Shown: piece after piece, positions 58,501-62,650 of the stretch
How positions within the stretch are numbered: the first letter of the stretch is position 1
How the letters are laid out: each line of letters opens with the position of its first letter
The notes under the pieces: model-generated
The model's input: only the letters and a program-made list of their open reading frames with translations
Database searches by the model: none
Told to the model about the DNA's origin: nothing
Program-made: the position numbers and the translations under genes
From: Sinonovacula constricta
Lineage: Eukaryota > Mollusca > Bivalvia > Cardiida > Solecurtidae
Reading direction: 5' to 3'
Assembly (NCBI GenBank): GCA_007844125.1
Contig: CM017572.1
Coordinates: 21,931,407 to 21,995,406, forward strand
Length of the DNA: 64,000 bases

Positions 58501-60359
58501 AATGACGATTGTGTCGTTATGGTTCACTTTTCATACAGGTGTAGGGCATCAATAAATAACAGTTTGTGAGATCTGTTGAGGTATCAATAGTTTATTTGGC
58601 TGTTTAATAAAAAGAGTTTTGGTCCAAAATGTCAGATACCACTATCAAGAGGGGTTGGGGTAGTTAGAGACATTATGAAGCTGGTTTCTCTATAGGCCCC
58701 TGTTAGCTTTGATGCTGTTAATACACTGTCATTAGTCTAATGTTGATTATATTTTGTTATTGACAATGTACATTGGAGTGTGATGCATATATTATTAGAT
58801 TGTCATGTGTAAATGGACCCTGATTTAAAGATTTAAGTGTAAATGTGTGTTAGGGAGTTTTTATGTTAAAGAATGCATGATGATGCTTTTATAGAAAATC
58901 CTTAACTATAAAAGTGTGCAGTAAGAAATTGAAGTAAGACTACAACCAGCCAGCTTTGAGACACTGTCAGCATTTGATCACTGTGTCAGCATTTGATCAC
59001 TGTGTCAGCATTTGATCACTGTGTCAGCATTTAATCGCTATGTCAGCATTTAATCGCTGTGTCAGCTTTTGATCACTATGTCAGCATTTAATCGCTGTCA
59101 GCATTTGATCGCTATGTCAGCATTTAATCGCTATGTCAGCATTTAATCGCTGTGTCAGCATTTAATCGCTGTGTCAGCATTTAATCGCTATGTCAGCATT
59201 TAATCACTGTGTCAGCATTTAATCGCTGTGTCAGCATTTAATCGCTATGTGAGCATTTAATCGCTATGTGAGCATTTAATCGCTGTGTCAGCATTTAATC
59301 GCTATGTCAGCATTTAATCGCTGTGTCAGCATTTAATCGCTATGTCAGCATTTAATCGCTGTGTCAGCATTTAATCGCTGTGTCAGCATTTAATCGCTAT
59401 GTCAGCATTTGATCCCTGTTTTAGCATTTGATCACTGTGTCAGCATTTAATCGCTATGTCAGCATTTGATCCCTGTTTTAGCATTTGATCACTGTGCCAG
59501 CATTTAATCGCTATGTGAGCATTTGATCCCTGTTTTAGCATTTGATCACTGTGTCAGCATTTAGTCGCTATGTGAGCATTTGATCCCTGTTTTAGCATTT
59601 GATCACTGTGTCAGCATTTAATCGCTATGTCAGCATTTGATCCCTGTGTCAGCATTTAATCGCTATGTGAGCATTTGATCCCTGTTTTAGCATTTGATCA
59701 CTGTGTCAGCATTTAATCGCTATGTGAGCATTTGATCCCTGTTTTAGCATTTGATCACTGTGTCAGCATTTAATCGCTATGTGAGCATTTGATCCCTGTT
59801 TTAGCATTTGATCACTGTGTCAGCATTTGATCCCTGTTTTAGCATTTGATCACTGTGTAAGCATTTATTCATGATGTCAAGATCGGTACTATGTCAGCAT
59901 TTGATAGCTATGTCAGCATTCAATTACAATGCCACTGTGTTGGCATTTACTCACAGTGTCAGCATTTTATTACTATGCCAGCATCTGATCACTATGTTAG
60001 CATTTGATAACAATATCAGCATTTAATCACTATGCCAGCATCTGATCACTATGTTAGCATTATATTTATGTGACATCATTTATTTAGTGTCAGCATTTGA
60101 TCACTATGCCTGCAATTAATAACTGTGTCAGCATTTGATCACTATGCCAGAAATTAATCACTGTGTCAGCATTTGATCACTGCGTCAGCATATGCTTAAA
60201 GTCTGCATTTTATCTTGTGTCAGCATTTAAACTTTGTTGTTATTCTAATTGTGGTGTACCATTGTATATGAAACAAGGTGGTGTATAAGTAAGTACCTTT
60301 TGGTGAGGAGCTGGTTTCTATCTGTTTCCTTATTGTTTCCTTTATCTTAGCAAGCCCAC
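24915..60359 (-). CDS. CEP350: CEP350 orthologue, centrosome-associated CAP-Gly protein (30 exons, N-terminus missing)
   Basis: Thirty - strand exons join without any phase conflict to 7,820 nt, giving 2,605 residues plus the stop. Residue numbers in the exon entries count from the first whole codon in the window. A CAP-Gly domain sits at about residues 2044-2114; its glycine loop reads GRHNG where most CAP-Gly proteins have GKNDG, and variant loops are known for CEP350. Charged coiled-coil exons lie at about 285-391, 976-1074, 1151-1279, 1361-1410 and 1608-1690. Acidic and Ser-rich linkers and a conserved C-terminal block (EYDDEFWLPP, then about 220 residues) complete the family pattern. Human CEP350 is about 3,100 residues, so a few hundred N-terminal residues lie beyond the window. 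The family recruits FOP/CEP43 to centrioles, anchors microtubules at the centrosome, stabilises centrioles and helps load the ciliary-base machinery. Identification is from recalled family features, not a database search. Confidence 0.92.
25633..25869 (-). repeat. SINE family A (A3), truncated
   Basis: Has the tail 'tgtttgtttatttggtttat', the middle 'accacacccagtcacattat' and 'tatttgcttgagcgtaa'. The tRNA head is lost. It is in the intron between CEP350 exons 29 and 30. Confidence 0.75.
25870..26452. other. CEP350 intron between exons 29 and 30 (remainder)
   Basis: No exon or repeat family recognised. 'gactggtct' recurs (about 26097, 26197 and 26228), suggesting weak local duplication. Confidence 0.4.
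26453..26555 (-). CDS. CEP350: CEP350 exon 29
   Basis: Residues 2348-2381; 103 nt, phase 0 in and 1 out. It encodes the acidic-aromatic EYDDEFWLPP motif followed by a Pro-rich stretch. The motif is conserved near the CEP350 C terminus. Confidence 0.88.
26556..27212. other. CEP350 intron between exons 28 and 29
   Basis: AT-rich, with a (TA)n-like tract at about 26871-26890. Nothing else recognised. Confidence 0.45.
27213..29047 (-). CDS. CEP350: CEP350 exon 28 (largest exon, CAP-Gly domain)
   Basis: Residues 1736-2347; 1,835 nt. The acceptor is ...tttcttttcag and the donor is GTGAGT. A long Ser/Glu/Asp-rich disordered region comes first, followed by the CAP-Gly domain. After it come VPAVDL and a basic stretch, KRKGPPVAPKPKSKPEK, resembling an SH3-binding-type Pro/Lys motif. 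Open frames on the + strand here are shadows. Confidence 0.93.
27912..28124 (-). other. CEP350: CAP-Gly domain of CEP350
   Basis: Residues about 2044-2114. The order is FDIGDQVSV, GTLLFKGNVKF, GIWAGVELDKP, then GRHNG and GIRYFKC...HGLLVPA. CAP-Gly domains bind EEY/F-type C-terminal tails of tubulin and end-binding proteins. The changed glycine loop may alter this, which is inference. Confidence 0.93.
29048..29468. other. CEP350 intron between exons 27 and 28
   Basis: AT-rich intron with no recognised feature. Confidence 0.5.
29469..29691 (-). CDS. CEP350: CEP350 exon 27
   Basis: Residues 1662-1735. It begins AYDNQIQQLKAELQKE, continuing the coiled coil from exon 26, then turns into a Pro/Lys/Ser-rich linker. 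Phase 0 in, 1 out. Confidence 0.88.
29692..30282. other. CEP350 intron between exons 26 and 27 (part)
   Basis: No recognised feature before SINE B4. Confidence 0.4.
30283..30501 (-). repeat. SINE family B (B4)
   Basis: Contains 'gtggacaaagacctcagac', 'gatagaaccaccggtgcacc' and, on -, B-box-like 'gggttcaagccccgctc'. Its end lies about 50 bp from the donor of CEP350 exon 26. Confidence 0.72.
30554..30714 (-). CDS. CEP350: CEP350 exon 26 (coiled coil)
   Basis: Residues 1608-1661, almost entirely charged helix (LRRRKSEADRLKKERKKKKR). Phase 1 in, 0 out. The acceptor is ...tttccacatcag. Confidence 0.88.
30715..32486. other. CEP350 intron between exons 25 and 26
   Basis: About 1.77 kb, AT-rich. 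A short SINE-like fragment 'tctgggtagaaccactgatg' (family B) occurs near 31825. Nothing else recognised. Confidence 0.45.
32487..32722 (-). CDS. CEP350: CEP350 exon 25
   Basis: Residues 1529-1607. Thr/Ser/Lys-rich linker with a PKSPLDKLKKL motif and an acidic Ser end. Phase 2 in, 1 out. Confidence 0.85.
32836..33119 (-). repeat. SINE family A (A4)
   Basis: Nearly full copy lacking only the tail. It has 'cacacccagtcacattatcc' and, on -, B-box-like 'caggttcgatcccgcg'. It lies between CEP350 exons 24 and 25. Confidence 0.8.
33229..33493 (-). CDS. CEP350: CEP350 exon 24
   Basis: Residues 1441-1529. Ser/Asp-rich linker (SGSESSIQEDVGSQSS). The donor GTATGA was chosen because it alone restores the frame of exon 25. 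Phase 1 in, 2 out. Confidence 0.83.
33494..34676. other. CEP350 intron between exons 23 and 24
   Basis: About 1.2 kb, AT-rich. No recognised feature. Confidence 0.45.
34677..34767 (-). CDS. CEP350: CEP350 exon 23
   Basis: Residues 1411-1440; 91 nt, phase 0 in, 1 out. Charged linker starting DKDQEPAREVSVAKDE. Confidence 0.82.
34905..35080 (-). repeat. SINE family A fragment (A10)
   Basis: Diverged middle segment: 'taccacgcccagtcactgta' and 'tcctgacacctggctcg'. Both ends are lost. Confidence 0.45.
35185..35385 (-). repeat. SINE family B (B5)
   Basis: Contains 'aatggtggaggaagacctca', 'gtctgggtagaagcatccgt' and a decayed tRNA-like head. Confidence 0.65.
35490..35637 (-). CDS. CEP350: CEP350 exon 22 (coiled coil)
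   Basis: Residues 1361-1410. Charged helix YLTQRQSRLMDRRKNAEELL continuing through KWKQRLDAEE. Phase 2 in, 0 out. Confidence 0.88.
35708..35925 (-). repeat. SINE family B (B6)
   Basis: Near-complete copy. 'ttttggtggaggaagatgcc' and 'gtctgggtagaacccctgg' are on +; the tRNA-like head ends 'gccacaggcatcccca'. Confidence 0.72.
35926..36344. other. CEP350 intron between exons 21 and 22 (part)
   Basis: AT-rich, no recognised feature. Confidence 0.4.
36345..36503 (-). repeat. SINE family B (B7), head truncated
   Basis: Contains 'tatggtggaggaagacccca' and 'aggtagaaccactggtgcac'. It stops before the tRNA-like head. Confidence 0.68.
36589..36737 (-). CDS. CEP350: CEP350 exon 21
   Basis: Residues 1312-1361. 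The segment IDEASDVEK...YKKIHLDEK leads into the exon 22 helix. Phase 0 in, 2 out. Confidence 0.86.
36738..37079. other. CEP350 intron between exons 20 and 21 (part)
   Basis: AT-rich; no feature except the tRNA-like stretch that follows at 37080. Confidence 0.4.
37080..37145 (-). repeat. tRNA-derived sequence overlapping the exon 20 donor
   Basis: On - it reads 'gttagctcagtaagtatcc' (A-box-like) and, about 30 bp later, 'gaggtcgtgacttcgagccc' (B-box-like), the layout of a tRNA or SINE head. The GTAAGT donor of exon 20 lies inside the A-box part. Confidence 0.55.
37135..37230 (-). CDS. CEP350: CEP350 exon 20
   Basis: Residues 1280-1311; 96 nt, phase 0 to 0. A basic linker, KKVAQTPIKGRLGRPHEVH. 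The strong donor GTAAGT gives an end in VSS; a second donor GTTAGC 9 nt earlier (exon end 37144) would also keep frame and drop these three residues. Confidence 0.8.
37558..37943 (-). CDS. CEP350: CEP350 exon 19 (conserved coiled-coil core)
   Basis: Residues 1151-1279. Starts STTRMLEHEFHSLF and runs into a long charged helix (LLRLRESALLEKTKAEIQWL). This is among the best conserved stretches of CEP350 as I recall the family. Phase 1 in, 0 out. Confidence 0.9.
38312..38455 (-). CDS. CEP350: CEP350 exon 18
   Basis: Residues 1103-1150. The acidic segment SADDFSLNESMTEDEREE is followed by a basic RKKKHH patch. Phase 1 in, 1 out. Confidence 0.85.
38540..38766 (-). repeat. SINE family B (B8) with short target duplication
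   Basis: Near-full family B copy in the CEP350 intron between exons 17 and 18. 'cagtgctt' occurs just outside both ends (38521 and 38772), consistent with a target-site duplication. Confidence 0.72.
38781..39264. other. CEP350 intron between exons 17 and 18 (part)
   Basis: No recognised feature; a poly-T run is at about 39218-39237. Confidence 0.4.
39278..39589 (-). repeat. SINE family A, best-preserved copy (A5) with 13-bp TSD
   Basis: About 312 bp. The head on - reads 'ctggtagcgcaatcggtaga' then 'ccccgggttcgatcccgggc', a clear tRNA-like A and B box. It is flanked by a perfect duplication 'tcaaatcataatg' (39265-39277 and 39590-39602), proving retroposition. It serves as the reference copy for family A. 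Confidence 0.92.
39739..39823 (-). CDS. CEP350: CEP350 exon 17
   Basis: Residues 1075-1102; 85 nt, phase 0 in, 1 out. Contains the basic GGRSAKRRSDE and the acidic DHDDSGS. Confidence 0.82.
39824..40397. other. CEP350 intron between exons 16 and 17
   Basis: AT-rich. 'tatttgggttttatggcaca' and 'ccgacacttaactggtcata' near 39900 look like the end of another dispersed repeat, but I cannot assign it. Confidence 0.4.
40398..40550 (-). CDS. CEP350: CEP350 exon 16 (helical)
   Basis: Residues 1024-1074; 153 nt, phase 0 to 0. Ala-rich helix (EAAKATAEAAKFLSEARAFS). Confidence 0.86.
40686..40743 (-). repeat. SINE family A tail fragment (A11)
   Basis: Only the tail end is kept: 'acgtttattgggcttatcgt' and 'cccaccaacagtatttcagt'. 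Confidence 0.6.
40871..41014 (-). CDS. CEP350: CEP350 exon 15 (coiled coil)
   Basis: Residues 976-1023; 144 nt, phase 0 to 0. Regular charged helix (LQMKDIQLKAKMEASEATKQ). Exons 15 and 16 could be skipped together or singly without frameshift. Confidence 0.88.
41047..41402. mobile_element. MITE-like element family F (F3)
   Basis: About 355 bp, starting 'tagtctcccctgaataatcc' and ending 'aagggagacaatttccattt'. The ends form an imperfect inverted repeat around GTCTCCC. Confidence 0.65.
41403..41652 (-). repeat. SINE family C (C3), head truncated
   Basis: Directly abuts F3. It has 'gtccattatactgacaccga' and 'cggggttcgaacccacgacc', then breaks off before the A-box region. Confidence 0.75.
41890..42259 (-). 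CDS. CEP350: CEP350 exon 14
   Basis: Residues 852-975. Ser/Lys/Pro linker (EKLPPSQKSLPVSSKLSQ), an acidic stretch, then a helix FYTELHNLESMELSLKQLSG. Phase 2 in, 0 out. Confidence 0.88.
42360..42480. repeat. T/G low-complexity tract
   Basis: Dense 'ttgttgttgttttgttg' and poly-T runs. In CEP350 transcript sense this is an A/C-rich tract about 100 bp before the acceptor-proximal region of no known role. Confidence 0.8.
42671..42989 (-). repeat. SINE family A (A6), full length
   Basis: About 319 bp with head and tail. Flanks 'gcatatatct' (left) and 'gcatgtatgtct' (right) look like a decayed target duplication. Confidence 0.85.
43040..43165 (-). repeat. SINE family B head fragment (B9)
   Basis: Has the tRNA-like part only: on - 'gcccgtgttgtagtggtaga' and 'ttggcttcgagtcctgtttg'. 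It lies 50 bp from A6. Confidence 0.65.
43252..43341 (-). CDS. CEP350: CEP350 exon 13
   Basis: Residues 822-852; 90 nt, phase 2 to 2. Acidic SRQSTLSFENQYNDDEDTLE. Skippable without frameshift. Confidence 0.82.
43342..43863. other. CEP350 intron between exons 12 and 13
   Basis: AT-rich, no recognised feature. Confidence 0.45.
43864..44095 (-). CDS. CEP350: CEP350 exon 12
   Basis: Residues 745-822. Polar linker (IRPGREPMSKKKSPVNHSEA) with no predicted fold. Phase 1 in, 2 out. Confidence 0.82.
44096..44855. other. CEP350 intron between exons 11 and 12 (part)
   Basis: AT-rich, no recognised feature. Confidence 0.4.
44856..45180 (-). repeat. Family M element, reverse copy
   Basis: The reverse complement matches units of the array at 10.1-10.98 kb: on + 'aaatatcaaggccatagctc', 'acatatggaaaaaggtcgag' and 'ccttggtggtcatgtttttt'. 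It shows that M units also occur singly. Confidence 0.65.
45229..45415 (-). CDS. CEP350: CEP350 exon 11
   Basis: Residues 683-744. Pro-rich IPRPSTKSFTHNSAP, then WEEPDDYNVFTIYSRRQQ, an aromatic-acidic motif that looks conserved. Phase 0 in, 1 out. Confidence 0.85.
45815..46173 (-). CDS. CEP350: CEP350 exon 10
   Basis: Residues 563-682. Contains PEFVSRYDRVTLAQEDFS and an acidic Thr/Ser stretch, TETSTFSEITLTDDSDNE. Phase 1 in, 0 out. Confidence 0.87.
46430..46821 (-). CDS. CEP350: CEP350 exon 9
   Basis: Residues 432-562. Contains MSKFTQALQEKLNEEPPS and a helix RADRIKAIKDTAETLQNRLK, a CEP350-like arrangement. Phase 2 in, 1 out. Confidence 0.88.
46822..47470. repeat. CEP350 intron between exons 8 and 9, with a diverged ~110-bp repeat
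   Basis: Between about 47320 and 47690 the words 'tattgatttctttctgatcc', 'atgacccagtatgac' and 'aaacattctgaccaagtt' recur with 'ctattgactttctttttcga' and 'aaaaattctgaccaagtttg', giving an imperfect roughly 110-bp tandem repeat that SINE A9 interrupts. Confidence 0.5.
47482..47589 (-). repeat. Internally deleted SINE family A (A9) with 11-bp TSD
   Basis: A 108-bp copy that keeps the tail (tgtttctttattgggttta) and the tRNA-like head (gctaccgattgcgctaccag on +) but has lost about 200 bp between them. A perfect target duplication 'cccagttatga' flanks it (47471-47481 and 47590-47600). Confidence 0.82.
48002..48123 (-). CDS. CEP350: CEP350 exon 8
   Basis: Residues 392-432; 122 nt, phase 0 in, 2 out. 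Acidic Ser-rich MDISDSSSTITGDEEMED. Confidence 0.83.
48141..48411 (-). repeat. SINE family A (A8)
   Basis: Lies 17 bp upstream (transcript sense) of CEP350 exon 8. It keeps 'gataccatacccagtcacat' and 'cgcggcccgggtgcgatccc'; the last part of the head is lost. Confidence 0.8.
48412..48849. other. CEP350 intron between exons 7 and 8 (part)
   Basis: No recognised feature. Confidence 0.4.
48850..49169 (-). CDS. CEP350: CEP350 exon 7 (coiled coil)
   Basis: Residues 285-391. Strong charged helix (QIRKYMQRQKMDRIRRQKEE and on through EEEGRRQALEELRNKQK), then a Ser/Thr linker. Phase 1 in, 0 out. Confidence 0.9.
49170..50015. other. CEP350 intron between exons 6 and 7
   Basis: About 850 bp. 'gacacagacagacatacaca' near 49625 and nearby 'atgaccttaaacatgagctt' recall the GAC-rich end of the repeat at 61-62.6 kb, but the match is weak. 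Confidence 0.4.
50016..50294 (-). CDS. CEP350: CEP350 exon 6
   Basis: Residues 192-284. Acidic start HEAHPLEERPDLIGEE, then VYNDLQLSDEDSGAG and a basic KKKSPTKRKAP tail. Phase 1 in, 1 out. Confidence 0.86.
50460..50545 (-). repeat. SINE family A remnant at the edge of the 28-bp minisatellite
   Basis: 'agagctgtctttactgtgat' and 'agcctgctaagaacac' match the SINE A segment 'atagtgctgcctttactgta' and 'agcatgccgtgaacac', followed directly by 'caatcacattatcttaccac', where the tandem array begins. Confidence 0.6.
50490..53620. repeat. 28-bp minisatellite, ~3.1 kb (array I) in a CEP350 intron
   Basis: Roughly 110 copies of a 28-bp unit, 'cacattatcctaccaccatg' plus 'ctgacaat'. Variant units (ccatcatcc, ccaccctcc, ccaccaacc, ccaccattc) occur in local runs, the sign of repeated segmental duplication. 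Short open frames here (for example 51415-51645) are artefacts. Confidence 0.95.
53621..54113. other. CEP350 intron between exons 5 and 6, after the minisatellite
   Basis: AT-rich. It contains the candidate 18-nt microexon at 53907-53924. No other feature. Confidence 0.45.
53907..53924 (-). CDS. CEP350: Candidate CEP350 microexon (18 nt)
   Basis: On - the sequence reads acceptor 'ttatttccacag', then 18 nt 'tacaggtgaaaaaaaaag', then donor GTAAGTTTAC. Inserted between exons 5 and 6 (both junctions phase 1), it would add six codons ending in Lys-Lys-Lys with no frameshift. It is supported by splice consensus and phase only and may be chance. Confidence 0.3.
54114..54298 (-). repeat. SINE family C (C4), truncated
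   Basis: Contains 'agcgacatttctatcattat', 'aggtgcccaaggaatgaacc' and 'atgagtcaggcataatgctg'. The tRNA head is lost after 'aggaaggaagcc'. Confidence 0.7.
54500..54950 (-). repeat. Old SINE family A-like copy, split by a MITE
   Basis: The left part ends 'gcatgccaagaacacct' and the right part resumes 'cacctgacaaaatatcacgc', matching 'gccgtgaacacctggcatga' of family A. The decayed head continues to about 54950. Element D3 sits in the middle. Confidence 0.6.
54558..54766. mobile_element. MITE-like element family D (D3) nested in a SINE, 5-bp TSD
   Basis: About 209 bp with ends 'tcgtacatgtgaac' and 'gttcatgtgtatg', and internal 'aagtgggagatttgttattt'. It is flanked by 'cacct' (54553-54557 and 54767-54771), the expected duplication of one SINE site. 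Confidence 0.75.
54951..55324. other. CEP350 intron between exons 5 and 6 (last part)
   Basis: Contains two diverged echoes of each other ('tttcttgagcacaaagaagg' and 'tttcttgagttctaagaagg', about 110 bp apart) with SINE A-like 'gatatagtgctgtctttaca'. A poly-A run is at about 55005-55020. Confidence 0.45.
55325..55429 (-). CDS. CEP350: CEP350 exon 5
   Basis: Residues 157-191; 105 nt, phase 1 to 1. SWRAGQELVLRELGPVKAKR, a mixed amphipathic-basic segment. Confidence 0.85.
55430..56001. other. CEP350 intron between exons 4 and 5
   Basis: A possible + strand tRNA-like relic ('gtggttagattgaac' and 'aagggttcaagtccaag') lies at about 55815-55890; it is weak. Otherwise AT-rich. Confidence 0.4.
56002..56106 (-). 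CDS. CEP350: CEP350 exon 4
   Basis: Residues 122-156; 105 nt, phase 1 to 1. WLIVEEGEGKTKKLTRVVAP then a basic SRKTSKPQSQPKHK tail. Confidence 0.85.
56107..56724. other. CEP350 intron between exons 3 and 4
   Basis: A short duplication 'ctataaagtctcaatctcaa' (about 56134 and 56180) is visible. Nothing else recognised. Confidence 0.45.
56725..56856 (-). CDS. CEP350: CEP350 exon 3
   Basis: Residues 78-121; 132 nt, phase 1 to 1. FSETEVKYRLAESKTSRHQE, then a basic polar stretch. Confidence 0.83.
56857..57519. other. CEP350 intron between exons 2 and 3
   Basis: AT-rich, no recognised feature. Confidence 0.45.
57520..57690 (-). CDS. CEP350: CEP350 exon 2
   Basis: Residues 21-77; 171 nt, phase 1 to 1. 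Includes RQLHAAHDVIQPVDHIE and KVVKVRKIAAGPSAPSY. Exon numbering counts from the right edge of the window, not from the true first exon. Confidence 0.85.
57807..58158. mobile_element. TTAA-flanked MITE, family E (E5), shortened
   Basis: The left end is TTAA then 'aggtggtatttgaaagtttg'; the right end is 'caaactgtctgattctacct' then TTAA. It is about 350 bp, so some interior is lost compared with E1 and E2. Confidence 0.7.
58154..58650. mobile_element. TTAA-flanked MITE, family E (E6)
   Basis: The left end is TTAA then 'aggtggaatccaacagtttg', and that TTAA is the same one that ends E5. The right end is 'aaaatgtcagataccact'. About 495 bp. Confidence 0.7.
58955..60235. repeat. ~19-bp minisatellite (array J) in a CEP350 intron
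   Basis: More than 60 copies of 'gtcagcatttaatcgctgt' with variants (ttgatcactgt, ttgatccctgttt). A higher-order block of about 57-60 bp (atcgctatg, atccctgtttt, atcactgtg) repeats in the right half. The array ends about 60 bp from the donor of exon 1. Confidence 0.93.
60297..60359 (-). CDS. CEP350: CEP350 exon 1 of this window (upstream-most found)
   Basis: Residues 1-20; 63 nt, phase 1 to 1. The acceptor is ...catgtttttcag and the donor is GTACTT. Short helix GLAKIKETIRKQIETSSSPK. The split first codon shows that at least one more exon lies upstream. Confidence 0.8.
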
Positions 60360-60591
60360 CTGAAAAACATGAAAAAAAACATGTAATTGAAATAATGGCC
60401 ATAATTGGTTACCTGTGATGCAATTAAATTAAAGCGCTGCAAGTGCTGTGGTATTCGCTGCTTCAGGAAAGTAGTTTTTTGAGACAATTAAGACTATTTT
60501 GAGACAATTATAACCGGTGAAGATACACTGTCTTATATAATTTTGCGAAAAATAAAAAACTCTGTCTTCAATATTGTGGATATAAACAGAA

Positions 60592-60897
60592 TTTGTTGGG
60601 TTTATCGTCCCACCAATAGTATTTCAGTTATCTGGAGATAGTGTCAACCTGAAGCAGATATAATGCTGCATTCACTGTGTACAGAATGCCGTGAATACCT
60701 GACAAGATACCACACCCAGTCACATTATCCTGACACCGGGCCAACCAGTCGTGGAACTACCCTTATATTTGCTTGAGCATTAGCAAGGGAGCTATACCAC
60801 TACCATTTTTAACAACTTTTGTATGTCGCGGCCTGGGATCGAACCCGGGGCCTCCGGTACCTGGAGTCGATGCTCTACCGATTGCGCTACCAGGTCT
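60592..60897 (-). repeat. SINE family A (A7), full length
   Basis: About 306 bp with a well kept tRNA-like head (on - 'ggtagcgcaatcggtagagc' and 'ccccgggttcgatcccaggc') and tail. Confidence 0.88.
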
Positions 60898-61239
60898 CGT
60901 AAGCAAAAGGTTTAGAGTCAGCTCATAGCAGCACATGAAATGTAATCTGCATTTTATAGTTTTGACGATCATTAAGTGTTGAACTTTATTATCATATTGG
61001 GACGCAGTTCAAACAGACTGGACATACTTATGTAAACATTTGATGATTCTGCTACAGAAGTTAAACTGTGTGACTTTGTTTTTCTTGTCACATCCTATCA
61101 TGGAAATACGTTGAACTATTTTTCGTCAAACTAGAAAAAAGTTTAACTTTGTAAGGTCAGATGCATTAGCCTGAAAGAATACCGCTGTATTCACAGTGCT
61201 TAAGCTGACAATATAAAACTAGAACTATCGCTGAATGCG

Positions 61240-62650
61240 ATTCATACCCCCACCAAAGTCCTTGACAAAGCTGGTACAAGGGTAAGATGGGTTCTTCACA
61301 TTGCCCAGTTGGAGTGAACTTTTGAGTCAAGTTTGAAGACTTCCATTAGTAAAGAATTTATAGAGCGGACCTGACATATTGTCTAGTATTGATTGTAAGT
61401 AAATTAAGACTTAAAAAGGGGCATAACTTTGTCAAAATGCAATACAGTTATGAAACTTGACCTGCATATCTTACTTGTGATACGTCATATATCCTTTAAG
61501 TTTCAAGCAAATACCTGTGCTAATTTCAGAAATATTCAAGTACATGTTAAAATTTAAGAATATTTTCTAAGTCAATTTTGACCTTCAAGTGTGACCTTGA
61601 CCTTAAGCCGGCACAAAGGTAACATGGGTTCCGCACATAACCTTGTTGAGTTGAACATTTGAGTAAAGTTTGAAGAAAATTCTTCCATAAGTATAGGATT
61701 TATTGAGCAGACCTGACATTGTCTAGTATTGATTGTAAGTAAATTAAAAGACTTAAAAAGGGGCATAACTTTGTCAAAATGCAATACAGAGTTATAAAAC
61801 TTGACCTGCATATTCTAATTGTGACACTTCATAAATATTTTAAGTTTCAAGCAAATACTTTTTCTAGTTTCAGAAATATTCAAATACATGTTAAAATTTA
61901 AGAATATTTTCTAAGTCAATTTTTGACCTTCAAGTGTGACCTTGACCTTAAGCCGGCAAAAGAGTAATATGGGTTCTGCACATCCCCTTGTTGAGGTGAA
62001 CATTTGAGCCAAGATTAAAAAAAATCTTTCAATTAGTGTAGGACTTATAGAGCGGACACAACATATTGTCTAATACTTGATTGTATGTAAATTTGAAGAC
62101 TGAAAAGGGGCATAACTTTGTCAAAATGCAATACAGAGTTATGAAACTTGACCTGCCTATCCTAATTGTGACACTTCATATATATTTTAAGTTTCAAGCA
62201 AATACTTTTTCTAATTTCATAAATATTCAAATACATGGTAAAATTTAAGAATATTTTCTAAGTCAATTTTTGACCTTCAAGTGTGACCTTGACCTTAAGC
62301 AGGCAAAAGAGTAACATGGGTTCTGCACATCCCCTTGTTGAGGTGAGCATTTGAGCCAAGATTAAAGAAAATCTTTCAATTAGTGTAGGACTTACAGAGC
62401 AGACACGACATAATGTCTAATATTTGATTGTTTGATATTTGACCTTCAATTGTGACCTTGACCTTGAGCTGACACAGGGGCAACATGGGTTCTGCACATC
62501 CCCTTGTTGAGGTGAACATTTCAGCCAAGTTTGAAGAAAATCCTTCAATTGGTATATGATTTATAGAGCGGACACGAAAATGGAGACAGACGGACGGATG
62601 GACGGACAAAGCGAATCCATTATAGCCCCCCCACATTTTGTGGTAGGGGT
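61240..62650. repeat. ~345-bp tandem repeat (array L)
   Basis: Three long units and one short one. The shared core 'gaccttcaagtgtgaccttg' starts near 61580, 61925 and 62272, with a variant near 62446. Each unit has 'ggggcataactttgtcaaaa' and 'gagcggacacgac'-like ends. The array closes with 'gacagacggacggatggacg' and a GC-rich tail. Frames inside it have no coding support. Confidence 0.9.
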
